Shown piece by piece: positions 48,830 through 60,920 of a stretch of DNA of 64,000 nucleotides; position 1 is the first letter of the stretch, and every line of letters starts with the position of its first letter. The stretch spans positions 72,120,300 to 72,184,299 of the forward strand of contig CM049314.1 of assembly GCA_026874595.1 (NCBI GenBank). The letters run 5' to 3'. The notes below the pieces were generated by a model that saw nothing but the letters and a program-made list of their open reading frames with translations, was not told the DNA's origin and ran no database searches. The translations under genes were made by a program, and so were the position numbers. The DNA comes from Sipunculus nudus. Lineage: Eukaryota; Annelida; Sipuncula; Golfingiida; Sipunculidae.

Positions 48830-49900
48830 AAAGTTTAGTTCTCAGGCACTCTTTTTTTTTAGAAACCAGTGCGCGCGGGCGATATTTTTCGATGAAAATG
48901 TCATATAATCAGGGAAAAAGCATGAAAATAACAAAATTGTTATGCTGAACAGGCAAAAGCCTACATAACAAAGTAAATCTTATCAAAATTGTATTATTTT
49001 ATCTTATTTAAAGATGAAATTCAAAATCAAAATTTTTGATGCGGGAGATTAAAATTGACGCCGGCAGTGCCTGAGAACCATACCTTTAATTTTCTTTTTG
49101 CCTTAGTGTGTTTGTTACACTTGTCGCAGCATATACACCTGCAAAAACACTGATTCTGTTCCGTCCAGCACTTGCTGACGAAAAAAAAAAAAGATGAAAA
49201 ACGGGCCATGCGGGATGTGATAAAAATCCTAGCTAAAATACATTTACACCAGTTGCTGTACCCTTTTTATTGTTTGGATGGTCAAAAAACCAGAGGTTAC
49301 CAAAAACTTAAGCCCCGGCTTTCGTGATATCTTAAATGTCTACAGGAGCTGGAGTTGCAAATCGTCGTTCTGGCTGAACGCTAGTTACATTTTTGGTCAA
49401 ATAATACAGAAAACTGGAGGTGTAGCAAGAGCCCGTTTCTTCCCCTTTTTATTTCCCAAAAAATTGAACATGGAAGATAACTTTTCACTTATGTATTTAG
49501 TAATATTATTTTAATAAAAATACCTGTATTAATATTGTATTCGATAACCATCAAGCAATATCAATTTAAGATTTAACCAAGATCTGGAAAAAAAGGCGCA
49601 ACAATAATAACACGTTATACCTACCTTCCCTTTCCTTTCATTACTAAATATAAATAGATTGATACAATTATGTTAATAATTCTATAACTTAAACAATGCT
49701 TTAAAATGGATTTGGTTCTTTGCTTAAATTTGGTTAAAATGTAAACCACCGTATGCCAGGAACATATCTCACTAAATCAACGGTGGTATATAATACTGAA
49801 AACTGCATGACAATAACTGAAACATTCATGCAAAGACAGGCTCCTTCGAAAAATACCGTTTATATTTCTTTGTTCATATTTCCTCTTGCATAAATACAGA
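48830..49900. other. Region 3' of the PTB gene, no gene seen
   Basis: It would include the 3' UTR of the minus-strand PTB-domain gene. Minus-strand AATAAA motifs occur near 49445 and 49267. No other coding feature is recognised. Confidence 0.4.
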
Positions 49901-49908
49901 CCGTCCTG

Positions 49909-50568
49909 TCAGTGACCACTATCTGCGTTATCTGAAACTGAAAGGTTGTCCGCTTGTGTTATGTTCATTTCAAAGTCCGGATCCCTGGCATCCACGGACT
50001 CACGCAGGGCATCTCTAATTAAGTCAGCCTGTGCTGCTTCGTCAGACGAGGGCGCGTCCCCAGTAACGTCACCAATAACCACGCCTGAATCTATCCCGTG
50101 CGTTATCTTACCAAGCTGTTTGCATCTTATCTCTTTATCTTTACTGTGTTTCCAGTCTTTATATGCAATCTGGAAAGCTCTTGACATGAGTATGGCGAGG
50201 ATTTTGGTTTTATCACGACTTGAACATATTACAGCATGGCACTCGTACCCTTCTCTACCGGGGTTTTTGTAAATCCATGAAAACACTCGCTCGTGGTTGG
50301 GCACCTCACTGCTAAAATGTGATATGTTGTGAATGTCGAAAACGTGAATGTTTTTACCGTTACTGTCACTTAGATGGAGGCCGTTTGGATTAATCAAGAT
50401 ATCATATTTTGTCATTCTCCTTTCGTCTACAGAGTTGTCCCATAGCCTTTGAAACGGAAGTGACGCACACCCGGTCCCTTTTGGCGTGTATGTCTCTATC
50501 TTGCCCACATAGCGTACTCCAAACTGTGGGTCGCCGGGGGTTACATCCATTTTCTTCTTCGCAAACAT
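49909..50568 (-). CDS. PTB/PID-domain protein, FAM43-like, single exon
   Basis: An intact 219-residue frame starts MFAKKKMDVTPGDPQFGVRY and ends at TGA. Residues ~14-150 read as a phosphotyrosine-binding domain. VRYVGKIETYTPKGTGCASL is the first strand and helix region. KYDILINPNGLHL, then VFDIHNISHFSSEV, is the sheet core. VFSWIYKN followed by YECHAVICSSRDKTKILAIL is the Cys-His-Ala-Val strand and a start of the final helix, which continues SRAFQIAYKDWK. The spacing and the VFxWIY...CHAV order are closest, by memory, to FAM43 adaptors; other PTB adaptors are possible. The ~70-residue tail is acidic and looks disordered. A possible acceptor (tttctttctgttag) 16 nt before the ATG suggests a 5' UTR intron. 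PTB proteins bind NPxY-type peptides or lipids at membranes; the ligand here is unknown. Confidence 0.85.
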   Translation of the reverse strand: MFAKKKMDVTPGDPQFGVRYVGKIETYTPKGTGCASLPFQRLWDNSVDERRMTKYDILINPNGLHLSDSNGKNIHVFDIHNISHFSSEVPNHERVFSWIYKNPGREGYECHAVICSSRDKTKILAILMSRAFQIAYKDWKHSKDKEIRCKQLGKITHGIDSGVVIGDVTGDAPSSDEAAQADLIRDALRESVDARDPDFEMNITQADNLSVSDNADSGH

Positions 50569-50647
50569 GCTGATTCAAAAGTGCCTAACAGAAAGAAAGA
50601 ATGACAATAAATTGTTTGTACATCATATACTCAAAAATTAGTGAGAT

Positions 50648-50855
50648 CATTAGCGGATCCAGGGGGAGAGCCCAGGGGGTCAGGAACCCCCCCCCCCCTC
50701 TTTTCAGCCGCTGAAACCTTTTTTAAAGGGTTTCTGGTCATTTTTCCCGGCTTGGCCCCCCCCTCTTTTCCAGACCTATGGACCTTATTTTAGGCTTTGT
50801 AGTTTGTTCTCTCGAGTTTGACCCTTCCTTTTCCTAAATCCTGGATCCGCCCCTG
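50648..50855. mobile_element. 208-bp MITE with TIRs and target-site duplication
   Basis: The ends are CATTAGCGGATCCAGG and, inverted, CAGGGGCGGATCCAGG. They are flanked by a direct GAGAT on both sides (50643-50647 and 50856-50860). The interior is C/G-run and pyrimidine-rich and non-coding. It sits just upstream of the PTB-domain gene, possibly in its promoter or leader intron. Confidence 0.75.
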
Positions 50856-50860
50856 GAGAT

Positions 50861-53590
50861 ACCGAGTTATTTCTTTTTTAAACTTTTATTCTTACTACAA
50901 TAGTTAATTTGACAGCATAATGCGTTTAATCTCTTAGAGTACCAGAAAACAATATTTCTCAAGAGTCAGTGGATTCGTGATCTTATTTTTTTTTACTCAC
51001 ACGCGTCATTGTGGTAACTTATTGTTGTACTTGCCTAATATGCCTACGTCGATTGTATGATTAAATATAAGTAGGTCTATATGATATCGCATTAGTATAA
51101 ACACCAGATTATTTCTCACTGACATTGATATAGATATGAAAGAAAACATCATATTTGAAAGTGCCTTTCTCTAATTAAACCTAACCATAAAGTCGAAGCG
51201 CCAATCAGATCGACACCTCAAATGTTATAATACATATTAATCTTCAAACAGTTTTGTTAACAAAACTTATATTTTATCAAAATATATTTTAAAATGTCGT
51301 TGACAGGTCAACTTACATGCGTTCCTGTGCATTATTATCAGGTCATGTTTCATCGTTCAGTGTTCAGTTTTAAATACTCCTAAAGTCAATTCTATGAGAA
51401 GACTTTCGTGGGGCATCGATACCACGTGTTGAAACCATAGTAACGGGGGGAGAGATCCATTTGTGGCAGAATGGTATTAAGTATGACTGTGTGGGGTCAC
51501 ATTATGTGTAGCCAACCGTGACCCAACAAGATAGCGGGTCATTTGCATAAACAAAAATCACTTGCTAATAACCATCTGCCACTCTCTGAACCATAAAGGG
51601 GTGTATCGAAGCGTGGTCGGTATTGACCCCAAGTCAAGTGGTGCTAATATTAAAGAAAACGTAAATATTAGAGTGGTGGTTAGGATCACGGGGTGGGGAG
51701 GGGGGTTAGCAAGAAATTCTGTCAATGGGGCGGAGGGGCAGGGGTATACAGGGCGTACAGAAATAAATTAACACCCTTGAAGAAGCATTTTCTGTATAAA
51801 ATAATCAGAATTATGTAGTATCCTACTTGTACAGTAAATCAAATACTTTTCCCAGGATTGTACGCAGTTAATTGCGTAAGGGTGTCAGTAAGCTTCTTTG
51901 GATTTTAACAGGTTTCATATAAATAATGTACGACGTGACTGGTCGAATTCGGATGCCTGGTTATTTACTTTCATTTAAAACAATCTAGATTTGACAGACT
52001 GATTATTTCCGTCCATATATATTTACAAGTATGTTTTAAAGACAATATGAATATATCCGTTCGGGTCTGAGAGAGCTCATATATTCATGGCGCTAACAGT
52101 ACACCACTAATCATTTCAAAACAGGTATGCAGCAGACTTGCCGTAGATGTAAACGGTGGCAGTGGCCCCAGGTGTTCCCAGAAGCACCACTGATGGCATT
52201 TCAAGGAGACATTGCCACGGGCGGCCGACATGACGATGTTTGTCTATGATTGATTGGGACCGTTATAGTCGCCCATTACGTGCTTGTCCTACCTGGCCTT
52301 AATGCGTTATTGACACGGGTCTACAGTCAACATGGCGGGGGCCGTGTGTTTAACCGCGTCTACGTACTGTTCGATAGCCGCATCAGATGTGAAGATTTGT
52401 GCACACAGCCCCTGACAGACCACCTGGACGTCTGTGTTGGAATTTTACAGAACGGAACCTTAGCCTATGTTTTCGATCACTATGATAAATATGTGAATTT
52501 CATAATATTCAAATGAAAGTGAAGCCCGAAAACATGTTGCATGTTTCAAATAAAATACCACCTGAAATTAAAATGTACCCACGTATCTCTCTCTCACTCT
52601 CTCCCTCTATATATATGTGTGTGTGTTTGTGTGTGTGCACAGTAAAACCTCGACTGAGTGAGGTGTTATATAAAGAGCAATATAGAATCGGTACCGGGAA
52701 CAATACACACACACACACACACAAACATATATATATAGAGAGAGTGAGAGGGATTATTAAATTAAGTATTTGTTTAACCTATACACGAATGTCAAATTTG
52801 ATAGTAAATATACATTTATGAGAAATCTAAGGAATCACGAACGTAATATATCACGATCAGCAAATTAATATATATGTAATAAAGTTTTGCAAGAAGTACA
52901 CTGCATGCAATTTAACGGCAGCCTAGACAAAATGACTCACTTTTTGCAGGACATAGAGTACATGTTTGGTCCTAGTAACGGCACCGCAGTGACGTCACCA
53001 TTGTGTCCATGGCCAGTCCTTACTGTGACCCAGTCTCAGAAATGGAGACCACGTATAGTATACCTGCGGTCAGCTGCGGGCGTTCTGCAGTACGGGTGTC
53101 AGGCAGTGACGTAGCAACCGAGCACACACCAAACTTGCATGCCTCAACGAACACATTTATCTTTGGGACCAGCCTAGCGTCCTTCCGGCACTTTAATGTA
53201 GCTACTGTCGCAGGTTTCCAGTCAATATTCCTGTCTGGTAAACTCCTGGAAAAAAAATACATTTATATTTAATTCTCTATGCACAAACCAACAGCTAGCG
53301 GTATGAATTGCTAATTCCTGAGTGTCACATTATTTTGGCTCAGTGCCGTATCATCAATACGTATCGGCTATCATCATGTGTATTGCTATATATATACATT
53401 TTCCTAAGGGGGGGATTTGCCACCTATGTTTGATTTAATTTTCAAGATAAAAATCAGGGTCGCTTTAAGGACAAAATGTTGTTTAAGCAAACCCCAAGAA
53501 CCCAATTACGGGAGAGCCAAAAAAGGTTTTGGTTGGTTACAAACAACCCCGTTTTTTGTTACAGTGAACCAGTGCAGCAGCACTTTACAG
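50861..53590. other. Intergenic with simple repeats
   Basis: No gene is recognised. Short (GT)n near 52616-52638, (CA)n near 52706-52722 and CT/GA-rich patches are present. An 88-codon plus-strand frame at 52250-52516 has no recognisable domain. Confidence 0.45.
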
Positions 53591-53604
53591 AGGATCATAA
53601 CGGC

Positions 53605-53915
53605 AGGGTGTCTGACCACACAAGTGTCACACCATGAGGGCAGGATATATGACTACAACTGTGTCACACAATGAGGACTAGATATATGACCACACCTGTG
53701 ACACACCATGAGGACAGGATATATGACCACATCTGTGTCAAGCCATAAGGGCAGGATATATGACCACACCTGTGTCACATCATGAGGGCTGGATATATGT
53801 TAACACCTGTGTCACACCATGAGGACAGGATATATGACCACATCTGTGTCACACCATAAGGGAGGGATATATGACAACACCTGTGTCACACCATGAGGGC
53901 TGGTTATATGACTAC
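53605..53915. repeat. Minisatellite, 37-bp unit, about 8 copies
   Basis: The unit GTGTCACACCATGAGGGCAG + GATATATGACCACACCT repeats at about 37-bp spacing (near 53624, 53660, 53697, 53733, 53770, 53808, 53845 and 53882), with 5-15% divergence between units. Confidence 0.92.
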
Positions 53916-53959
53916 TGTTACGGGCGACATAAAAGCAGACCGCAGTGTTTCGCTAGTGA

Positions 53960-54045
53960 AGATGGCTTTGCTAGCTAAGGCGTTGGTGCGCCGGACTTGT
54001 GCACCAGCCACATGAGTTCGAATCCCGGATCGGTGGCGGTGTATG
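53960..54045 (+). other. tRNA-like sequence (SINE head or pseudogene)
   Basis: TAGCTAAGGCGTTGG resembles an A box, and GAGTTCGAATCCC (54013-54025) is a perfect B box at tRNA-like spacing. Acceptor-stem ends do not pair well, so a functional tRNA is unlikely. It directly follows the 37-bp minisatellite. Confidence 0.5.
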
Positions 54046-54049
54046 TATA

Positions 54050-56750
54050 TACGATCACTTACACTTAAAAAGACGCATAACAAATTATAACGAACAGCGA
54101 CAGTATTACTCGAAACTAAGTTTCATTATGAGATGGTCATTGAAATCTGACGTACTTTTATTTTACAAATCGGTTAAAAAAAGGATAATCAATGAGAGAA
54201 CAAGGCCAGGGCCATCAAATAAACCTGAAATTTATCAAAACAGCACCTTTCCAACCATTCAAAAAGGCATGTAATTAAAAATTACAAAATTAAATTAAGT
54301 TAAAAATTAGAGAGCAGTCAGTTTTATCCACCATTTCAACCTTACGGTTGGCCAATATAAAAAAAAACAATATTTACTCTTGGAGAAAACATCAGCAATG
54401 ATCCAATACCACGGAGCAGTGGGAGTGTGCGTGTGTGTGTAGGTGCGTGTGTGTGTTTTTGGAAGGGGGGTCAACACTCTATAACGTCCATTCATTTAAA
54501 GGTGGCTATTCGATATCTGACAGCTATTAACTTAAGGTATTCCCTTGAATCTTTTATAAAAAAATAGGCCAGAAAACGCCGATAACACGACAACTAGGCT
54601 ATATGCTTTGTTTACACCCAGGTGTTTATAACATGCATAGGGCACCGCCAAAAGAATCCAAACACACTGGCAAGGACATTTTGCGGCACGTCAGACGAAC
54701 CGTAGTTTTGTAAAGAGCGTTTGTTTTGCACCTACTGCTTCCGTACATATTCAACTGACCGTCTTAGCTTAAATGAGTTTTGTGTTTGTCAACATTATAG
54801 TGCATGCACCGTGTGTACTAACAGCTTGTTGGTAAACAAGCTCATACAACCGCCACAGAAGCATTGTAAGGACGTTTGGTGACAGGAATTACCTACATTT
54901 CATTAATATGTTTGCATAGTTAACAAGACATCACATACATCTACAGTAAAGGTAGGTGAGCAAATGGCTTTAAACTCTCCCGCCCAAATTGATTGATGGA
55001 TTTAGCTATCTTAAACCTTTCATTTATCCGTGAACCGGATACAATACGCCAAATACACAACAGCGCACATGCTTAATTATGTTTGCAACCACCGGGGCTG
55101 CACAAATATCAATTCTACTGCACAACACTTGAATGAATGCATGTGTACACTTACATGTATCTCACCTTTTTTACCGGAATCCTTATGGTAACCAGGTCTC
55201 AGGTACTCATCTCATGTTATCGTCTGCTCCAGTACCCGCTGAATACTAATCCCACTATCTACACTCGCATTGTATTTCTCTGTTACAGCTGTTCAAATCA
55301 TCCATTGTCTTTGGGTCGCATGGCCACATTGTATGAATACAACATAAAATAAACCTACCTGCATGCAACGTGACAGGTTTACATAGTCTGTGCATATATA
55401 CGGCATATGGGCTAAGCTTTACTATTGGCCTTGGTGCCGCTCAATAACTGTTCATTATATCTGAATAATGGCATATCGGTTTGTACGCCTCGCTGCCATC
55501 ACCAGATCAATATATCGGCGTTTTGTTTTGTCTCCGGATGTTGGAGCCCTGATCGACCGTGTGTAGGGCCCACGGGGACCGTGCTTGCGTGAATGTCAAC
55601 TAGTGTTGACACGTTTTGATTCATGTATGCACGATTTTTTTTCTAAATGGGAGCTCACTGATGCAATATTTACGGGTGCTTGTTTAGGTATCCAATTCGG
55701 GTGTCATTTGAACAATATTACATGTTAAGCAAATGAAAGTATTCGGTACAGTGGCGTATCAATGTTACCTGAAAGCCAGGAAGTCGTGAGAGTCAGGTGA
55801 AAACAAACACCTGTCGGCAATGATTAACACTGAGTCATCGAGTCGAGTTTTTTTTAAACAAAGATGCATCATTAGCTTCAATAATGAAAGAATGACAATG
55901 TAAAAGGTCCCAGAGATTTATTTTGTTATAGTAAGAAAAGTTCGTACAGTTCTGTCATCCTTAATAAAAAATATTTCAGGAGCGCGGAAAAAAAGCGTAT
56001 TTATAAAAACTTCATGCTAACAGCTCAGTGTTATGAAACGTAATTTCGGGGAACTGGTCGGGATCATTTCTCTTTAGAGCTTTGCACCTTAGAACAGTTT
56101 TACTGTGAAAGAGATTTTTCTGTATTTATTTTTGTTATTATATCCACGTTTGAGCAACCTTAAACATATTAACACATACGAAATTTTATTTCTTATTCAG
56201 ATTTTGTTTCACGCTGTTAATGTTAATCTTTATACTAGTTTTGAATTTATGCAAGGAGGGCATTGTAAATTTGCAATGCAAAAAAAAAAAAAAAAATCCA
56301 GACACTGAAGTTAAACTTTTTGTTGCAAGTCTTGAAACGGTTGTTCAGCTGTAGCTGAATAAGACATCCTGCGACATCTACCAGCTGGTAAAGAAATCAG
56401 AAGTGATAGCCTTTGTCAACTAGACCCGTCTCTCATTGCAATCACTTTGGATAGAGGTTGCACTGGTTTCTCGTACCACTGACATTAGACTGGAGGTTCA
56501 ACCCGTATTCCAAATTCCACTGTTTTATCAAATAACACATACGACATATTGGTTATAGCCGAATGAAATGTAATGCAAGCCGTGAGGTTTGCGAGGTCTA
56601 TTTTACCATGATCGAGAAATCACGGTTTGCATTACATTTACTCGGGCTATATCTGATTAATTTGTCCCACATGCGCCACCTCCTGGTCGAAGGTCGCGTG
56701 TCACTTTTTTTTGTCAAGCACCGCGTATTCTATCTCAGAATGTAAAACTT
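54050..56750. other. Intergenic, no gene seen
   Basis: A GTGTG-rich patch near 54425-54455 and an A17 run at 56280 were noted; no exon-like feature is supported. Confidence 0.45.
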
Positions 56751-56755
56751 GATTT

Positions 56756-57940
56756 TAAGCTCAGCTGACTGTAAATCATCTGAGCTTTAGCAATCACTCT
56801 TTGTCCGTCGTCCGTCTGTCTGTCTGTCCGTCCATCCGTTAACCAGGCACAAATCGTAACCGCTGGACCTGGAATCTTCTAACTTTACATCCAGAGAGGT
56901 CCATGAAAAGTCTCCATGGAAACCGGGAATTAGGTCTCTGTTACCCATATTCTTCAAGCTATAGGGCTCTGAAGTACCCCCCCCCCCAGAATAATGAAAA
57001 AATTGACACAAAAGCTCATGTATCTGAACAACTAATGTATTGATCATCATGATTCTGTGCACAAATATTAATCATGGAGTGTTTCATTAGTTTCTGCAGA
57101 CTGGTGGCGCCACCTATATTTTTTCGATTTTTTACGATTTTTTTCTCTCTATTTTTAAGACCTTAAAAGATGTGGTCATCTGTTAACAGGGCACAAATCG
57201 TAACCGCTTGACCTGAAATCTTCTAGCTTTTCATCCAGAGAGGTCCATGAAAAGTCTCCATGGAAAACTGGAATTAGGTCTCTGTTACCCATATTCTTTA
57301 AGCGATGGGGCTCTGAAGTATCCCCCCCCCCCCCCGAATAATGAAAAATTTGATACAAAAGCTCAAGTATCTTAACAACTAATACATTGATTACCATGAT
57401 TCTTTGCATGGATATTTGTCATGGAATGTTTCATTAGTTTCTGCAGACTGATGGCACCACCTGTATTTTTTTTTACTATTTTTTCTCTGTTTTTAGCCAA
57501 AGCAGGGCACAGATCATAACCATTGAACCTGGATTCTTCTTACTTTAAATCCAGGGAGGTCCATGAGAAGTCTCCTTAGAAATGTGAAATTAGGTCTCTG
57601 TAACCCATATTTTTTTAGCTATGGTGCTTCTAAACACCCCTCTTTGATACCAAAGTAGGGCACAAATCATTTATAACCATTTGGCCCAGAAATTTCTCAC
57701 TTGACATCCGGAGAGTTCCTCAAAAGTTCTTCCCAGAAACTGAAATTCGGTTCACTGTGACCTATATTCCCAGAGTTTTGGGGTATGTTTTAGCACCCCA
57801 GAAATAATGCAAAAAAAAAAAAAACACACAAACTGCCAGATTACTCAGGAAAGGCTGGACATTATCTTAATTAGTTGCCTGTGCAAGGACATATTGTCAA
57901 CATGTCAGTTGGCTGAGCGTCATGACCCATGGGTCACTTG
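56756..57940 (+). mobile_element. Non-autonomous element copy 4, with four internal tandem units
   Basis: The 5' end is TAAGCTCAGCTGACTG with a GTCC/GTCTGT run. The 3' end is GGCTGAGCGTCATGACCCAT, then GGGTCACTTG. Inside, units beginning AGGGCACAAATCGTAACC (or AGGCACAAATCGTAACC) start near 56845, 57189, 57503 and 57656. The first two carry a CATCCAGAGAGGTCCATGAA block, a C-run and then TGGTGGCGCCACC or a decayed version. This ties the GGTGGCGCCACC modules to the same family. The flanks show ATTTT on both sides, a possible target duplication. Confidence 0.8.
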
Positions 57941-58321
57941 ATTTTGTTTGCTCTTGATCCAGGAGGCATAGTTACTATGCTATTAATAATAAACTAGTTC
58001 TTTGCCTTATTTGAAAAGTCGCATGTAACCTTACTTACGTGGTAATTTTTGGCATTACCCTTGGATGCAAGCAGATGTAAACATACCTTTAGAACATAGG
58101 AAAGTAGGCCGCATGAGGGACAATAAATATAAATATGAATATATATATATATATATAACGGGTCTGTCTTAAACTCGTCTGGTTCTTTCCTGTGTTCTCC
58201 CTCAGGGAGTTGCTTTATATTTTTTTTTGCTCAATCCAGACCATAGTTCCCCCTTAAGATTTGGTCGTTTTACATAACAAAAGAGCAGGTAATAGCGGGA
58301 ATTCTTGCCGTGGAGACGGCA

Positions 58322-58733
58322 TTCCGCTCATACTGTTGGTTGTGGCAGCACGCCATATCTCTATTTTGTCTATCTTGTAGGTGAGTTACCACTTTTCATA
58401 TTGTTAAAGGTTTCTTATTTTATTACCACCTTTATAACTCTCGTCTCTAAATAGTCTCTGAATATATGCTTTAACTTACCTTGTAATATTGACGAAGTTT
58501 TCACTCGAGCTTAATCATGGTTTCCGTTTTGCTCTCGAGCTGAAACGTAATTTTTACTCTCTCTGAACCCGTCTTCATTTTTACTCTCATGCATGAAATA
58601 CATGCATGCGAGTGTTTTCTTATCGTATATCTCCGTATGTCTTTATGTATGTTAACATGTGTTATAAAGCAGGTTTCCGCTCATACTGTTGGTTGTGGCA
58701 GCACGCCATATCTCTATTTTGTCTATCTTGTAG
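58322..58733 (+). repeat. 59-bp exact direct repeat (58322-58380 and 58675-58733)
   Basis: The 59-nt sequence starting TTCCGCTCATACTG and ending CTATCTTGTAG is identical at both places, 353 bp apart. The first copy is followed directly by a consensus splice donor (gtgagt); the second is not. Confidence 0.95.
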
Positions 58734-58774
58734 TAAACGTATACACCACCACTGGACGTCTTTTTTTTCTTGGT

Positions 58775-58775
<1 letters not shown>

Positions 58776-58811
<36 letters not shown>

Positions 58812-58846
58812 AACATCTCCCGAACGCTTATTTCCGACCCCGTTAC

Positions 58847-58902
<56 letters not shown>

Positions 58903-58908
58903 GTATAT
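58776..58908. repeat. Compound microsatellite (GA)n, (TA)n, (CA)n, (TA)n
   Basis: (GA)n at 58776-58809, then unique sequence, then TA, CA and TA tracts at 58847-58908. These give rise to the overlapping low-complexity frames seen here. Confidence 0.95.
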
Positions 58909-59319
58909 TAGAACCTCGAATATCCGAAGAGTTGGGGGGGGGGCATTAATTTGGTCGGATAGTTATGCTTAGGGATATGCGAGCTACACCATTTTTTTCA
59001 ATAGGTAAACTATTACTTGTATCAGAAGGTACACCTGAGCATATCAACTTTCCAGTATACGTGCCAGTTAATCCAGATCTACCAGTAACCATATCCTTTC
59101 TCAAGATCTCTTAATAAAACAGGGAAGCCTTTATATCTAATGAATATACAGTTGTTTTTTTTTTTTGGTCGAAGGCACCACAATGAATGTTACACACAGT
59201 ACGCTTATATTTACAGGCTTACTAATGCTGCCATCTACGGGTAGTAAAGTGAATGATTTTACATATATCTTCGTATGACGCATGAGCAACATAGTACTAT
59301 ATTAACAGTGTTGGAGGTC

Positions 59320-59690
59320 TTGAGACCGGTCTTGGCCTCAAGGACGGTCTCGAGGCCGGACTCGGCCTTGGCCTCAAAAGGAAATGAGTCAGACTCGGCC
59401 TCGAGCCTTCGGCCTCGGTGATATGGCACGAGGCCAGCTCGAGGCCGCGCTCAAGTTTGACCTTTTTCATATATATGCATTTGAGCTATAAATCATGCCA
59501 GAATTTAGACATTGAATCTTAGTTGTATGGACTCTGACTTGGTTGATGGTGACTCGGCCTCGGTAGTGGACGGCTGTGACTCGGACTCGGTCTTGGTCTC
59601 GGATTGTCGTGACACGGACTCGGCCTTGGTCTTGGAGGGCCACGACTCGGACTCAGCCATGGCCTCGGAAGGCTGTTGTAGGATTTTCCC
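59320..59690. repeat. Cryptic GACTCGGCCTCG-type repeat
   Basis: Many imperfect copies of GACTCGG, GGCCTCGG and GGCCTTGG occur over about 370 bp. On the minus strand 59505-59711 this yields a Ser/Glu-rich open frame, which looks like a by-product of the repeat. Confidence 0.85.
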
Positions 59691-60529
59691 ACAGATAATA
59701 GAAAACAACACAGGACTTTACGTTTAAAATCACCAAATGGCCGAAGGGTCTGTCCGAAACATAAACTGCCCGTCTAAAAGTAAACCGGGATAAACATGCA
59801 GGGAGCTAGTACGGTCACGGCAGGCTACTGAGCTTCCCCTTATGTCGATTAACGTTTAGCTCCTTGCCACGTTAGAAGGACATAACCAAGTGCCGACCAG
59901 ACGTGTGGATCATTCAGCACAAGCGGAAGAGTGGGTTGGCCTGTATATTACCGGCTGTAGGCCAGCCTACTTTACAACTGGGGTGGCCTATTAATGGGTC
60001 TGGTCAAATATATATAAGGGTTAGTAGGCCTGATGTCTAACACCGCAACTCGTACAATTATAGGGGATGGGTCGAATGTTTGCACTGTAACGGCTTAGTA
60101 AATACAGCTGTCGATAACCAATTAAGCCTAATTAGACGAGCCATTTTTATTCTTCACGACCGACTGAACGACACTCAGCAAAATATCCCCAGAGTCACAT
60201 TCGGTTATTTGGGAAATATATATTTTCCGAATGTCATTAATGTACTTCTCGGTTAACAGAGGTAGTTTTTGGGTCCTCAATTTGAATTTCGGGGAAAACG
60301 AATTTTCGGAAAATAAAATCATACCGAAGGCTTAATGCGAAGCTGTCCAATGTAATAAACATCAGGTATAATCTCTAACTGATAAAAATAATGGACCATA
60401 ATTTGAAAAGTACTGGATCCCTTGTCAAGTACATGTGATACATGAACATGCACAAAGTAATTACTACAAAATTTGAACCCGAGTATATAACCACCAATTA
60501 TACTAATTCGCTCCTGAAACACTGGCATG

Positions 60530-60920
60530 GGTGTACACAACGCAAAATGATTGTAGGTGGCGCAACCATTCTCTATGTACAAGAAAATCATCGGAGCTGC
60601 ATGCATGACCATAAAAATTCCGTCAAACAATTCTCTGGTGCAAAAGCAATTGTAGGCGGCGCCACAGGTCTTGAAAACGCTAAGTGATTCACGGGCATAT
60701 AACATTTCAGGCAGATACAACAAATCATTCCTGAAGTACTTACATGGATATGTAATACACAAAAGGGGTTGTAGGTGGCACCATCAGACTTCTTCATGCG
60801 AATGTAATCACAGAGTTATGATCATGCAACATTTAAGGCAGGCAGATCAAACCAATATTGAGTTATCTGCACGGTTGCAAGCAACACAAAAACAATTGTA
60901 GTTGGTGCCACCGATCTTGT
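60530..60920 (-). repeat. GGTGGCGCCACC modules in inverted orientation
   Basis: Markers are at about 60553, 60655, 60772 and 60902. Here the motif precedes its partners in the reverse order (TTGTAGGTGGCGC), so the array runs on the minus strand. Unit spacing is about 100-130 bp. Confidence 0.75.

Noticed and set aside
49946-50272. Plus-strand 108-codon frame
   Set aside because: Antisense shadow of the PTB-domain gene.
52250-52516. 88-codon plus-strand frame
   Set aside because: Protein-like in length but no domain, splice or conservation signal could be recognised.
53605-53915. Possible CRISPR-like array
   Set aside because: The units are head-to-tail with no unique spacers; it is an ordinary minisatellite in a eukaryotic genome.
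58589-58972. Overlapping 127- and 101-codon frames
   Set aside because: Largely translations of (GA)n, (TA)n and (CA)n microsatellites.
59505-59711. Ser/Glu-rich minus-strand frame
   Set aside because: Translation of the CTCGG-type repeat; no start context or conserved domain.
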